A program made the position numbers and the translations under genes. DNA of 64,000 nucleotides. Source: Georhizobium profundi (GTDB taxonomy: Bacteria > Pseudomonadota > Alphaproteobacteria > Rhizobiales > Rhizobiaceae). The stretch is taken from positions 3,868,001-3,932,000 of the forward strand of contig NZ_CP032509.1 in the NCBI RefSeq assembly GCF_003952725.1, written 5' to 3'. Positions 7,857 to 17,038 of the stretch are shown here, piece by piece (the stretch's first letter is position 1; every line of letters begins with the position of its first letter). The notes below the pieces were generated by a model, which saw only the letters and a list, made by a program, of their open reading frames with translations, did no database searches and had not been told where the DNA came from.

Positions 7857-9209
7857 TCAGGCGATAGCGATAGCTTCCAGCGGCCGGGCGTTGGCAGCGA
7901 TCAGGCGCAGGGTGTCGGATGCCTTGATCGGCTTTCCGTAGAGATAGCCCTGTCCAAGCCGGCAGCCGAGTTGGATCAGCTTTGCAGCCTGCTCCACCTC
8001 TTCGATGCCTTCGGCGATGACGGCGAGATCCATGCCCTCGCACATGGCCAGAATGGCCTTGATGATATGTTCCGACGGACGGTCGCGGGTGATTTCCGAG
8101 ACGAAAGCACGGTCGATCTTCACCTTGTCGAAGGTGAAGTCGCGCAGGCGGCCGAGGCTCGATTGTCCCGTACCGAAATCGTCGAGCGCAATCTTGATGC
8201 CGACAGCGCGGAGTTCGGTGACGATCTTCTGCGCCATGTCGGGATCCGACATCATCGCAGTTTCGGTGATTTCCAGCTCGAGCCGGCGTGGGTCGAGGCC
8301 AGCGCGATTGAGGATGGCAAGGATCGACAGGCTCGTCATGGGATCGACGAGCTGCGCCGAGGACAGGTTGAAGGACAGGTACATGTCCTCCGGCCAGCGC
8401 AACGCCGTCGCGGCGGCCTTCTTCAGCAGCACTTCAGTCAGGAGGTCGATGAAGCCGCGTTCCTCGGCGAGCGTGATGAAGACGTTCGGCGGCACGAAGC
8501 CGAGTTCGGCATCATGCCAGCGCGCGAGCGCCTCGAACCCCATGATCTGGCCATCGGCCAGGCGCACGATCGGCTGGAAATGCACGGCGACATCGTCTGC
8601 GATGATCGCGCGGCGCAGCGCCTGTTCCAGCTCGGTCGCGCGGCGGAATTCCTCGGCGATCTCCTGCGAATAGACCGTGATCTGGCTGCGCCCGCGCCTT
8701 TTGGAGCGGTAGAGCGCTGTTTCGGCGCAGCTCATCAGACTGTCGAAATCGGTTCCGGCGAACGGATAGACCGAGAAGCCGAACGATGCGGTCAAACGCA
8801 CCGTGCGGGCACCGAGATCGAAAGGTGCCGACAGAACATCCTTGATCAGGCGCGCCATCTTTTCGGCGCCGCGGGAATCGAACACCAGCGGCAGCACGAA
8901 GCCGAATTCGTCGTTGCCAAGTCGAACGACAGTCGCGCCATCGGGCATGCAGGCCTTCAGCCTGTGTGCAACCTGAGTGAGGATGACGTCGCCGGCGCCA
9001 TGGCCGAAGAGGTCGTTGATGGGCTTGAAGCCGTCGAGATTGGCAAGACCGATGGTGAAGGGTGCCGGATCCTCGGCGCGCTCGGCTGCGAGGCCTTCAA
9101 CCTTTTCGCGCATGCGCCTGCGGTTGCCGAGACCGGTCAGGGCGTCGGTGTGGGTCAACACGGCTTCGCGGGTGCTTTCCACCTCATCGGCGCCCAGCTG
9201 CGGCATCAT
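7857..9209 (-). CDS. GGDEF-EAL protein, probable c-di-GMP phosphodiesterase
   Basis: About 450 residues; no membrane segment or sensor domain is visible. A GGDEF domain (about residues 20-185) is followed by an EAL domain (about 195-440). The GGDEF signature reads RLGNDEF, with Asn in place of the second Gly, so cyclase activity is doubtful. The EAL domain keeps its key elements: FEALARW, FNLSS, LELEITET, ALDDFGTG, DKVKIDR, IAEGIEE and GQGYLYGKP. The likely role is c-di-GMP hydrolysis with a regulatory GGDEF domain. The start is uncertain: ATG at 9209 is used here, while a TTG at 9251 would add 14 residues. Confidence 0.85.
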   Translation of the reverse strand: MMPQLGADEVESTREAVLTHTDALTGLGNRRRMREKVEGLAAERAEDPAPFTIGLANLDGFKPINDLFGHGAGDVILTQVAHRLKACMPDGATVVRLGNDEFGFVLPLVFDSRGAEKMARLIKDVLSAPFDLGARTVRLTASFGFSVYPFAGTDFDSLMSCAETALYRSKRRGRSQITVYSQEIAEEFRRATELEQALRRAIIADDVAVHFQPIVRLADGQIMGFEALARWHDAELGFVPPNVFITLAEERGFIDLLTEVLLKKAAATALRWPEDMYLSFNLSSAQLVDPMTSLSILAILNRAGLDPRRLELEITETAMMSDPDMAQKIVTELRAVGIKIALDDFGTGQSSLGRLRDFTFDKVKIDRAFVSEITRDRPSEHIIKAILAMCEGMDLAVIAEGIEEVEQAAKLIQLGCRLGQGYLYGKPIKASDTLRLIAANARPLEAIAIA

Positions 9210-9316
9210 CAGTCCAGTTCTGAAACATTCTGGCGAGTCATCAGAATGCAAGATGGGCGCTGGTTCCTTAACAATTCATCTTCAACGGCCTCAAGATACC
9301 GTAATCGGCGGTTCCC

Positions 9317-10594
9317 TCAGCCCTTAGGCGCGATCAGGATCAGCCGCAGATCGTTGACATTTGTCCGCGTCGGCCCGGTCACGATGAGGTCGCCGGAGGC
9401 TTCGAAGACGCTGTAGGCATCGTTGCGCTCCAGACATTTTGCTGGGTCGAGGCCGGAAGCGCTAGCCCGCGCGAGACTGTCCGGATCGATCACCGCACCG
9501 GCATTGTCCTCGCTGCCATCGATGCCGTCCGTGTCTGCCGCAAGCGCGTGGATGCGCAGATGTCCGTCGAGTTCCAGCGCAAGTGACAGGAGATATTCAC
9601 CGTTGCGGCCGCCGCGCCCCGACCCGTCGCCGCGCACTGTCACCGTGGTCTCGCCGCCGGAAACGATCAGCAGCGGCGTGTCGCGGTGTTCCTCGGCCAT
9701 CTGCAGAGCCAGGCGCGCATGCTCCCTGCCGATGTCGCGTGCCTCGCCTTCAATATCGGCACCGAGCGACATCACCTCGATGCCATGGCGTTTCGCTTCG
9801 GCGACGACCGCCTCGACCATGTCGGCGGGCCGCGATGCCATGCGGAATTCCGTGTTGGCGAAAATAGCATCGCCGGGCTTCGGCGTCTCGGAGCTGCTCT
9901 TCTCAAGGTGCGCCAGAACATGCGCTGCCGCGGTGATGTTGTAGCGCTCAAGAACGGCCTTGGCGTCGGCAAGCGTCGTTGCATCGGGAACCGTCGGCCC
10001 GGATGCGATCACCGACGGATCATCGCCCGGCACGTCCGAAATGCCGATCGTGACCACGCGCGCCGGGTAGGCGGCTTCGGCAAGCCTGCCTCCCTTGATC
10101 GCCGACAGGTGCTTGCGCACGGTGTTCATGGCACCGATGGGCGCACCGGATGCCAGGAGGCTCTTGTTGATGGCCTTCTTGTCGTCAAGAGTCAGGCCCT
10201 CGGCGGCAAGCGCAAGCAGCGCCGAGCCACCGCCTGAAATCAAACACAACACGAGATCGTCAGGGCCCAGGCCGCGAACGGTATCCATCAACCGGGCGGC
10301 TGCCTGCTCTCCCCGATCGTCCGGAACCGGATGGGCCGCCTCGATCACTTCGATCCTGCCCGCTTCGAGGCCATGCCCGTAGCGGGTCACGGCTATCCCC
10401 TCGAGCGGGCCTGACCAGTTTTCCTCGACCGCGCGCGCCATCGACCCAGCCGCCTTGCCGGCGGCGACGAGGATCGTACGCCCCTTGGGCAGTTCAGGCA
10501 GCAGGGGCGGCACGCATTCCGCGGGATCGGCACTTCGCACGCCGGCGTGAAACAGATCGATCAGAAAACGTCTTTCGCCGAGCACGCGCATCAT
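9317..10594 (-). CDS. Glycerate 2-kinase (MOFRL family)
   Basis: 425 residues. The N-terminal domain contains the glycine-rich LISGGGSALL and NTVRKHLSAIKGGRLA motifs of the GckA/TtuD glycerate kinase family. The C-terminal MOFRL domain carries the SGGETTVTV and GRGGRNGEYLLSLAL motifs. These enzymes phosphorylate D-glycerate to 2-phosphoglycerate; older annotations call them hydroxypyruvate reductase. It would feed glyoxylate or tartrate/serine-cycle carbon into glycolysis. It stands alone between the GGDEF-EAL gene and the metal importer. Two adjacent ATGs (10594 and 10591) are possible starts. Confidence 0.9.
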   Translation of the reverse strand: MMRVLGERRFLIDLFHAGVRSADPAECVPPLLPELPKGRTILVAAGKAAGSMARAVEENWSGPLEGIAVTRYGHGLEAGRIEVIEAAHPVPDDRGEQAAARLMDTVRGLGPDDLVLCLISGGGSALLALAAEGLTLDDKKAINKSLLASGAPIGAMNTVRKHLSAIKGGRLAEAAYPARVVTIGISDVPGDDPSVIASGPTVPDATTLADAKAVLERYNITAAAHVLAHLEKSSSETPKPGDAIFANTEFRMASRPADMVEAVVAEAKRHGIEVMSLGADIEGEARDIGREHARLALQMAEEHRDTPLLIVSGGETTVTVRGDGSGRGGRNGEYLLSLALELDGHLRIHALAADTDGIDGSEDNAGAVIDPDSLARASASGLDPAKCLERNDAYSVFEASGDLIVTGPTRTNVNDLRLILIAPKG

Positions 10595-10676
10595 CCATCA
10601 AGGTCAATCGGTGGTTGGATGCGGACCCTAAAGGCTCAGATGCGGCATTGGAAGCACCTGGCTTCCCTCAAGTTGT

Positions 10677-11588
10677 TCAGGCGCGTGCGCCGAGCCGCCG
10701 TGGCCCGAACAGCGCCGCGAGGGCGAGGATCAGGCCGGACACCGTCGCGATCATGCCGGCAGCAGAGACCGCGATACCGGAGACAAAGAGCGCCACGCCG
10801 GCACCGGCGGCGAGATATCCGAAGATTGCGGCGATCGCCGCGAAGACGACGCTCAACAGCAGTTGCCGCACCAGATCGTCGGTCATCAGCCGCGCGGCGG
10901 CTGGTGGGCAGATCAGCATCGCGATGGTGATGATCGCCCCCACTGCTTCGAAGGCGGTGACGGCAACGATGGCGACGAGCGCAATGAGGGCGCCATCCAC
11001 CAGGCGCACCGGCACGCCGCTTGCCGCAGCAAAAACCGGATCGAAGGTCGCGATCACGAGCGGACGCCACGCGATGCACAGAAAAGCGATGACGACCACC
11101 AGCGCGGCGGTAACGCGCGGCAGTTGCGGCGGCAATTCGGCCAAAGCCGCGGGATCGGTGAGCGCACTCCATTCGAGGCCAGCGAGCCAGACGAGGCTTT
11201 CCAGATTGCCGTAGAGCGCATGCTCCACGTCAAAGTGGATCGCACCGGTGTCGGTCTGCTCCAGAAGCACGATGCCGAACGCGAAGAGTGCCGTGAACAC
11301 CACCCCCATCGCAGCGCCCGGTTCGACTTTGCCGAGCACGCGGATGATCTCGATCAGCACCGCGGCGACAAGCGCGGAGATCGCAGCACCGATCAGCATC
11401 GGACCGGCATCCATCGAGCCGGTCGTGACGAAGGCGACGACGATGCCAGGAAGCACCACATGGCTGACGGCATCGCCCATCAGGCTCTGGCGCTTGAGCA
11501 CGAGGAAGTTGCCAAGCAAGGCTGCCGCTACCGCTGCCAGCAGTCCGATCAGAATGGGAACAATCGTCAGGCCGAGATAGACCGCCAT
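10677..11588 (-). CDS. Metal ABC importer permease 2 (TroD/SitD-like)
   Basis: 303 residues, an ABC-3 family permease with about eight to nine hydrophobic segments. The family fingerprint VLKRQSLMGDAVSHVVLPGIV is near the N-terminus, and the coupling region ASGVPVRLVDGALIALVA is present. It should form the membrane channel with the upstream permease. The ATG at 11586-11588 overlaps the previous gene's stop as TGATG; a TTG one codon earlier is also possible. It is the last gene of the four-gene operon, and two permease genes in one operon is the Mn/Fe/Zn (tro/sit/yfe) pattern rather than the znuABC pattern. Confidence 0.9.
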   Translation of the reverse strand: MAVYLGLTIVPILIGLLAAVAAALLGNFLVLKRQSLMGDAVSHVVLPGIVVAFVTTGSMDAGPMLIGAAISALVAAVLIEIIRVLGKVEPGAAMGVVFTALFAFGIVLLEQTDTGAIHFDVEHALYGNLESLVWLAGLEWSALTDPAALAELPPQLPRVTAALVVVIAFLCIAWRPLVIATFDPVFAAASGVPVRLVDGALIALVAIVAVTAFEAVGAIITIAMLICPPAAARLMTDDLVRQLLLSVVFAAIAAIFGYLAAGAGVALFVSGIAVSAAGMIATVSGLILALAALFGPRRLGARA

Positions 11589-12817
11589 CAAGCCATCGCC
11601 TCCACCATCTGCCTGGTCGCCGCGTAATGCCTCAACCGCAGGGCGTTGATCTCGCCTGCACCGAGCCGTTCCTCGATCGGATCGAGCAGCATGCCATGGG
11701 CGCGGTGCAGCGAATCCGGATTTTCGCGCAGATAGAGCGACCAGAGCGCCTCTTCTTCCGCTGCCAGTTTCGCAGCGACGACACCCGGTGGGGTGATCGA
11801 GCCGTCGCGTCGCATGAAGCCTTCGGCAAGCAGCACGAAGATGGTCTTCCTATCATAGATCGCTTCGCCGCGATTGAGCGCGAGCAGGCCCTGACGGCGA
11901 TGCACCTTCCAGGAGAAGGCGCGGGCGCGGTAGAGCCCGGAGAAAACGCCGCGAACGGGTGCAAAAAGCAGCGACACTGCAAACAGTCCGGTCGCGACGA
12001 GGACGATGATCGGTCCCGTCGGCAGATCGTCGATCGAAGCGGAAAGCGCAGTCCCGAGATACCCGGAAACCGCCCCGATTCCTGCCGAGATCAAGAGCAT
12101 GTGGTCGACACGCTCCGTCCAGAACCGAGCGGCGACAGGCGGGATGATGACGAGCGCGATGATCAGCACCAGCCCGACGATCCGAAGACCCGTGACCGTA
12201 ACGGCCAGCACCAGCAGCATCAGGAGGAGATCGCTGCGGCGAATGGAGATGCCGCGGGCGCGCGCAAAGGTTTCGTCGAAGGCGACGAGCGTCAGCGTCC
12301 GGCGCAGGAAGAAGACGGCCAGCGCCGTGCCGCCGGCGAGAATGGCAAGCGTGATCGCTTCCGAGCGCAGCATGCCGGAGGTGGAACCGAGCAGGAAGCT
12401 GCCGATCCCGGCCTGCTGGCCGATCTGGACGGACTGGATGACCGTCAGAAGCACGATGCCGAAGCCGAAGAAAACCGAAAGCACCGCGCCGATCGCGGCA
12501 TCGGCCTGGAGCCGCGTGCGTCGCGTGATCCATTCGACGGTCGCCAATCCAGCAAGCGCGCTCAAGGCAGCGCCTAGAAGAAGGCCCGGAAGAAAGCGCC
12601 CCGTGCCGCCGAGCGACGCCATGACGAGAAATGCGATGCCGACGCCCGGCAAAGTCGCGTGGCTGAGGGCATCGGAGACGAGCGAGCGGCGGCGCAAGAG
12701 CAGGAACGTGCCGACCATGCCGCCTGCCCATCCGAGAAGGATCGCGCCGATCGTGACGATCGTGGTGTTGTAGCCGGCCTGGAACGTCAACGCGGAAAGA
12801 AATGCCTCGACGTCCAT
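11588..12817 (-). CDS. Metal ABC importer permease 1 with DtxR-like C-terminal domain (TroC/SitC-like)
   Basis: 409 residues, about 110 longer than a plain ABC-3 permease. Residues 1 to about 290 are the membrane domain (LRRRSLVSDALSHATLPGVG, ARGISIRRSDLLLMLLV). The remaining 110 residues are soluble and look like a winged helix (AEGFMRRDGSITPPGVVAAKL) followed by a segment patterned like the DtxR dimerisation helix (EALWSLYLRENPDSLHRAHG, then IEERL). The metal-binding Cys-x-x-Glu-His of DtxR is not conserved (MLLDPI at that place). Permease-DtxR fusions occur in other bacteria. The domain may sense metal or dock on the ATPase, but that is inference. The ATPase gene ends 5 bp upstream. Confidence 0.88.
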   Translation of the reverse strand: MDVEAFLSALTFQAGYNTTIVTIGAILLGWAGGMVGTFLLLRRRSLVSDALSHATLPGVGIAFLVMASLGGTGRFLPGLLLGAALSALAGLATVEWITRRTRLQADAAIGAVLSVFFGFGIVLLTVIQSVQIGQQAGIGSFLLGSTSGMLRSEAITLAILAGGTALAVFFLRRTLTLVAFDETFARARGISIRRSDLLLMLLVLAVTVTGLRIVGLVLIIALVIIPPVAARFWTERVDHMLLISAGIGAVSGYLGTALSASIDDLPTGPIIVLVATGLFAVSLLFAPVRGVFSGLYRARAFSWKVHRRQGLLALNRGEAIYDRKTIFVLLAEGFMRRDGSITPPGVVAAKLAAEEEALWSLYLRENPDSLHRAHGMLLDPIEERLGAGEINALRLRHYAATRQMVEAMA

Positions 12818-12822
12818 CGGTC

Positions 12823-13602
12823 TTACGCCTCGACCTTGGCGCCAGGTACCGGAGCCGGCAGGCCAGCTCCGACGAGGCGCCCGCCATAGGCATCGGCGAG
12901 CTTTTGCTCGGTGAAGGTGTCCACCACCGTGCCGTTTGCAACGGTTCGGACATCCATGATCAGGACATCGTCGTAATAATCGCGCACCGTCGAAAGATCG
13001 TGGTGAACCGTGATGATTGCCGAGCCTTCGCCGGCCAGCTTCTTCAGAAGCGTCACGATGGTGCGCTCCGTCGCGGCATCGACGCCTGCCAGCGGCTCGT
13101 CGAGGATCAGGAGATCGGCCTTCTGGGCGAGCGCACGGGCGATGAACACGCGTTGCTGCTGGCCGCCCGAGAGCTGTCCGATCTGGCGATCGGCCAAGGG
13201 CTCCAGATCAACCTCGCGCAGACAATCGCGCGCCTGGTCCCTGTGCTTTTTCGCGGCGAAGCGGAATGGGCCGAGTTCGCCGTAAAGACCCATCATCACC
13301 ACATCGATGACCGAGGCCGGAAAATCCCAATCGACACTCGCCCGTTGGGGCACATAAGCGACGCGATTGCGGGCAGCCGCCAGCGGCAGGCCGAAAAACT
13401 CCACCTTTCCGGTGATCAGGGGCACCATACCCATGGCGGCCTTCAAAAGCGTGGACTTGCCGGCACCGTTCGGGCCGATCACCGCACTCATCCGGCCCTG
13501 GTGGAACACGGCATCGACGGCGGAAAGAGCCGGCTTGTCGCCATAGGCGACCGAAAGACCGGAGATCGACAAAGCCGGCGGTTGATCGACGCGGTTCAGC
13601 AT
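12823..13602 (-). CDS. Metal ABC importer ATPase (TroB/SitB-like)
   Basis: 259 residues with a complete nucleotide-binding domain: Walker A GPNGAGKST, Q-loop VPQRASVDWDFP, ABC signature LSGGQQQR, Walker B ADLLILDEP and the switch histidine in ITVHHD. The sequence VDWDFPASVIDVVMMG is typical of Mn/Zn/Fe uptake ATPases. It couples ATP hydrolysis to the two downstream permeases. A gap of 21 bp separates it from the substrate-binding protein gene. Confidence 0.92.
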   Translation of the reverse strand: MLNRVDQPPALSISGLSVAYGDKPALSAVDAVFHQGRMSAVIGPNGAGKSTLLKAAMGMVPLITGKVEFFGLPLAAARNRVAYVPQRASVDWDFPASVIDVVMMGLYGELGPFRFAAKKHRDQARDCLREVDLEPLADRQIGQLSGGQQQRVFIARALAQKADLLILDEPLAGVDAATERTIVTLLKKLAGEGSAIITVHHDLSTVRDYYDDVLIMDVRTVANGTVVDTFTEQKLADAYGGRLVGAGLPAPVPGAKVEA

Positions 13603-13623
13603 GGCGTTCGGTCCGGCCTCTTC

Positions 13624-14622
13624 TCAGCTTTCGCCCAGCTGGCCGGCCATTCCGCCAGCGGGAGCGTTGCCGCCCAGGCTGCGCGTAATGGTGGTCACAT
13701 TGGCGTCGATCATTCCGATATAGGTGCCGGCATAGGTTCCGGCAGGACCCATGGCATCGGAATAGAGCCGACCTCCGATGGTGACTTCCTGGCCGCGGGC
13801 AGCCGCACCCTCTATCAGCGCGCGCACGTTGCGTTCCGACACGGATGTTTCGACGAAGATCGCGTTGATATCGTGCTCGACGATGAGGAAGACCAATTGA
13901 TCGACCTGCCGCAGGCCCGCCTCGCTCTCGGTCGACAAACCCTGGATGCCCAGCACTTCGAAGCCATACGCGCGACCGAAATAGCTGAAGGCGTCATGCG
14001 CGGTGATCAGCATGCGCTTGTCTTCGGGCACGGTGGCAAGGCTGGCTTGGGCGTAAGCCTCCAGTTCGGCCAGATCGGCGAGGCTTTGCTCGGCATTGGC
14101 CTGGTAGATCTCCGCACCTTCGGGGTCGAGTTCAATGAGCGCATCACGGGCACCTTCGACCACATAGCGCCAGAGCGAAGGATCCATCCAGATATGGGGA
14201 TCATAGCGGTCGGCGTAATCGGCGTTGGCGATGCGCTTTTCGACAGGCACGTTTTCGCCGAGCGCGAAGACCGGTCGATGCCGGGACAGTTGCTCAAGAA
14301 ATTCCTCAAGCTGTGCTTCGAGATAGAGCCCGTTCCAGAAGACGGCGTCTGCGCGGGCCATGGCGGCCACGTCCGCCTGGGTCTGGCGGTAGAGATGGGG
14401 ATCGACCCCCTCACCCATCAGCGTCTGGACATCGGCGCGATCCCCGGCGACGGAACGAACGGCATCTCCGATCATCGACACCGTGGCGACGACCTGGAGC
14501 TTCTCGCGATCAGCGCCCTGGGCACTGGCGCCTACAGACAGCGCGAGGATCGCAACAGCGACCATCGCGCAAAGTTGGAGCAGCCCTCTGGATACAAGTG
14601 TCACGCGGGAAGCACCCGACAT
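13624..14622 (-). CDS. Metal ABC importer substrate-binding protein (TroA/SitA family)
   Basis: 332 residues with a signal peptide (hydrophobic stretch about residues 14-33, likely cut in GASA/QG). Cluster A-I metal-binding protein. Probable ligands are His76 (GVDPHLY), His143 (YDPHIW), His209 (TAHDAF) and Asp289 (YSDAMG), the TroA-like His-His-His-Asp set. Streptococcal PsaA has Glu at the third position. There is no His-rich loop as in ZnuA. The metal is therefore Mn, Zn or Fe; Mn is favoured by the two-permease operon and the upstream Fur-family-like palindrome. A GAAGGTGG ribosome-binding sequence supports the ATG. Confidence 0.9.
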   Translation of the reverse strand: MSGASRVTLVSRGLLQLCAMVAVAILALSVGASAQGADREKLQVVATVSMIGDAVRSVAGDRADVQTLMGEGVDPHLYRQTQADVAAMARADAVFWNGLYLEAQLEEFLEQLSRHRPVFALGENVPVEKRIANADYADRYDPHIWMDPSLWRYVVEGARDALIELDPEGAEIYQANAEQSLADLAELEAYAQASLATVPEDKRMLITAHDAFSYFGRAYGFEVLGIQGLSTESEAGLRQVDQLVFLIVEHDINAIFVETSVSERNVRALIEGAAARGQEVTIGGRLYSDAMGPAGTYAGTYIGMIDANVTTITRSLGGNAPAGGMAGQLGES

Positions 14623-14684
14623 GTCGCCACCTTCAATTGCAACTCATTCTCATTTTAAGGTAGGAGCTCAACCCGTCGCTGTCA

Positions 14685-14703
14685 ATTGCGAATGATTTGC
14701 AAT
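14685..14703. promoter_or_regulatory. Fur-family (Mur/Fur-like) operator candidate
   Basis: A 19-bp near-perfect palindrome, ATTGC(g/a)AAT on both arms around a central base, with one mismatch in nine paired positions. It sits 63-81 bp upstream of the metal-binding protein start and 70-88 bp from mutL on the other side. Size and symmetry match Fur-superfamily operators. In rhizobia the manganese regulator Mur (a Fur homologue) controls sitABCD through similar 19-bp sites. A second AT-rich, Fur-like stretch (TGAGAATGA on the minus strand, about 14643-14653) lies closer to the gene. Confidence 0.6.
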
Positions 14704-14772
14704 AGCGATGATCGGGCGGGATAGCTGCCTGTCTGATCTTCCGCCACGCAGGCGAATCCGCGAGAGTGGGAC

Positions 14773-16605
14773 ATGGCCATCCACCAACTATCCGAAACGC
14801 TGATCAACCAGATCGCCGCCGGCGAAGTCGTCGAGCGTCCCGCCAGCGTGGTGAAGGAGCTGGTCGAGAATGCGGTCGATGCTGGCGCGACCCGCATCGA
14901 GATCGCCACGTCAGGCGGCGGTAAGACGCTGATCCGCGTGACCGACAATGGCTCCGGCATGGCGCCGGATGATCTGGCGCTGGCCGTGCGCCGGCATTGC
15001 ACCTCGAAAATCACGGACGACCTCCTGGACATTCGCACGCTTGGTTTTCGTGGCGAGGCCCTACCGTCCATCGGCTCGGTCGCGAGGCTGAAGATCACGA
15101 GCCGGACGGCCGACGCCGACATGGGTCACGAGATCGTCGTCGAGGGCGGGCGCCACTGCGAAGCTCGGCCCGCCGCCGCAAACCGCGGGACCATCGTGGA
15201 AATGCGCGACCTCTTTTTCGCGACACCGGCGCGGCTGAAGTTCATGAAGTCCGAGCGCGCCGAAGCGAGCGCGATCACCGAAATCGTTCGCCGCATGGCG
15301 CTCGCCTTCCCGCATGTGCGCTTTCTCTTGAGCGGCACCGACCGGACGACGCTCGATTTTCCGGCGACCGGCGAAGACCGGCTGGCGCGCATCGCGCAAA
15401 TCCTCGGCAAGGATTTCACCGAAAACGCTATTGCGCTCGACGCCTGGCGCGAAGGCGTGGAACTGACTGGCCATGCGGGCGTGCCGACCTTCAATCGCGG
15501 CAACGCGCTGCACCAATATGCCTTCGTGAACGGACGCCCCGTGCAGGACCGGCTGCTCGCATCGGCCCTGCGCGGCGCCTATGCCGAAACCGTCCCGCGA
15601 GGCCGCCATCCGGTTGCGGTGCTGTCGATCGCGCTCGATCCGGCGCTCGTCGACGTTAATGTTCACCCGGCGAAATCTGATGTGCGCTTCCGCGATCCGG
15701 GCCTCGTGCGCGGACTGATCGTCGGCGCGATCCGCGAAGCGCTTGCCATGGAAGGCGACCGCGCCTCCACCGTCGCGGCACGTTCGATGGCAGCCTCTTT
15801 CTCCATGGGTGCGCGTTCGACAAACGGGCATTCCGGTGCCTATGGCTATCGGCCCACTACCGCCGCCGCCAGCTATGATGTCGCCCACTCGCCCTACCGG
15901 CCGCTTGCGAGCGCGCCGCCCCAGGGTTTCTCCGCGGGCGAGCAAGCGCCGTTCGACGCTTTTTCCATGCCCTCCGCTCGGCCATCCGCACCCGTAACCG
16001 CTTCACCGAACGCGGCGGACCATCGGCTCGGCGCGGCGCGGGCGCAGGTGCATGCCAACTACATCGTATCCCAGACCGCCGATGGTCTCGTCATCGTCGA
16101 CCAGCATGCCGCGCATGAACGGCTGGTCTTCGAGGCCTTCCGCAAGACGCTGCTTGCCGGCGACCAACCACTGGCTTCCCAGGGCCTGCTCATTCCCGAG
16201 ATCGTCGACCTTCCCGAAGAGGATTGCGACCGGCTGATCCAGCATGCCGACGAACTGGCGAAGCTCGGCCTCGGCATCGAGCGCTTCGGACCCGGGGCGA
16301 TCGCCATTCGCGAAACGCCGGCAATGCTTGGCGAGATCGATGCCGTGGCGCTGGTCCGCGACCTTGCGGACGAGATGGCGGAGTGGGACGATGCCAGCGG
16401 ACTTGCCGCACGTCTCGATCATGTGGCGGCAACAATGGCCTGCTATGGCTCGGTCAGATCCGGCCGCGTCCTGCGGCCCGAGGAGATGAACGCGTTGCTC
16501 CGGCAGATGGAGGCGACGCCAGGCTCGGGCCAGTGCAACCACGGCCGGCCGACCTATATCGAACTGAAGCTTGCCGACATCGAGCGGCTGTTCGGGCGAA
16601 GCTGA
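14773..16605 (+). CDS. mutL: DNA mismatch repair protein MutL
   Basis: 610 residues. The N-terminal GHKL ATPase is clear: [28 protein letters not shown], and the lid [13 protein letters not shown] transducer domain follows with [12 protein letters not shown]. After a low-complexity linker (about residues 340-420) comes the C-terminal dimerisation/endonuclease domain, with the nicking motif DQHA-x2-E-x4-E ([12 protein letters not shown]) plus ACYGSVRSG and CNHGRP. This is therefore the latent-endonuclease type of MutL used where MutH is absent, as in most alphaproteobacteria. It is divergent from the metal importer. Confidence 0.97.
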   Translation: MAIHQLSETLINQIAAGEVVERPASVVKELVENAVDAGATRIEIATSGGGKTLIRVTDNGSGMAPDDLALAVRRHCTSKITDDLLDIRTLGFRGEALPSIGSVARLKITSRTADADMGHEIVVEGGRHCEARPAAANRGTIVEMRDLFFATPARLKFMKSERAEASAITEIVRRMALAFPHVRFLLSGTDRTTLDFPATGEDRLARIAQILGKDFTENAIALDAWREGVELTGHAGVPTFNRGNALHQYAFVNGRPVQDRLLASALRGAYAETVPRGRHPVAVLSIALDPALVDVNVHPAKSDVRFRDPGLVRGLIVGAIREALAMEGDRASTVAARSMAASFSMGARSTNGHSGAYGYRPTTAAASYDVAHSPYRPLASAPPQGFSAGEQAPFDAFSMPSARPSAPVTASPNAADHRLGAARAQVHANYIVSQTADGLVIVDQHAAHERLVFEAFRKTLLAGDQPLASQGLLIPEIVDLPEEDCDRLIQHADELAKLGLGIERFGPGAIAIRETPAMLGEIDAVALVRDLADEMAEWDDASGLAARLDHVAATMACYGSVRSGRVLRPEEMNALLRQMEATPGSGQCNHGRPTYIELKLADIERLFGRS

Positions 16606-16650
16606 AGCGTTTCCGGTTGAAGTGGATACCGGTTCATCGTTTGGAAGCGC
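16606..16650. repeat. Possible dispersed intergenic repeat remnant
   Basis: Directly after the mutL stop, a 45-bp stretch begins AGCGTTTCCGGTTGAAG and ends with the loosely inverted GGAAGCGC. It contains CCGGTT twice (16613-16618 and 16629-16634). Its composition and arrangement resemble short intergenic repeats common in rhizobial genomes. No second copy was found by eye in this window, so this is tentative. Confidence 0.25.
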
Positions 16651-16800
16651 GAAGCCGATCGAAAATGGACTGTCCGGAGCGAGGAGCCAGCCATCGCGAG
16701 GCGTGGAAGACCGGGACGCGGGCAAAGGACGGTTGTGCGCCGCTCCTCGGGCTTGCTATATCCCGTCATCGACAGGTCGAAAGCAGGAAGCCAGAACGTG

Positions 16801-17022
16801 ATGAACCGCTTCGAGGGAGCGGGCGCCAGGCCCGCAAAGCTGCGCTATCTCGATGGCGACTTTCAGGTCGTCGTGCCCGGCACCTATGTGCTGTGTGCCA
16901 TCACGGGCCAGCAAATTCCGATCGACGAGCTGAAATACTGGAGCGTCGCGCGCCAGGAAGCCTATGTGGACGTCATCGCGTCCGTCGAAGCCGAAAAGCG
17001 GGCCGGCACGCTGCCCGCCTGA
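16801..17022 (+). CDS. DUF2093 family protein
   Basis: 73 residues of unknown function, recognisable as DUF2093 by LRYLDGDFQVV, GTYVLCAITGQQIP and LKYWSVARQEAYV. This small protein is widespread in alphaproteobacteria; the Tyr/Cys-containing core suggests a compact fold, but nothing about its role can be read. The ATG at 16801 with AGGAAG upstream is chosen over 16735, because conservation begins at MNRFEGAG. It is convergent with lpxK (16 bp between stops), on the mutL side of the lipid A block. Confidence 0.85.
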   Translation: MNRFEGAGARPAKLRYLDGDFQVVVPGTYVLCAITGQQIPIDELKYWSVARQEAYVDVIASVEAEKRAGTLPA

Positions 17023-17038
17023 TCCGGCCATTGGCTTT

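Noticed and set aside
12802..14658. 618-residue plus-strand open frame opposite the metal importer
   Set aside because: It is antisense to three clear ABC-transporter genes, has no recognisable domain, and long antisense frames are expected at this GC content.
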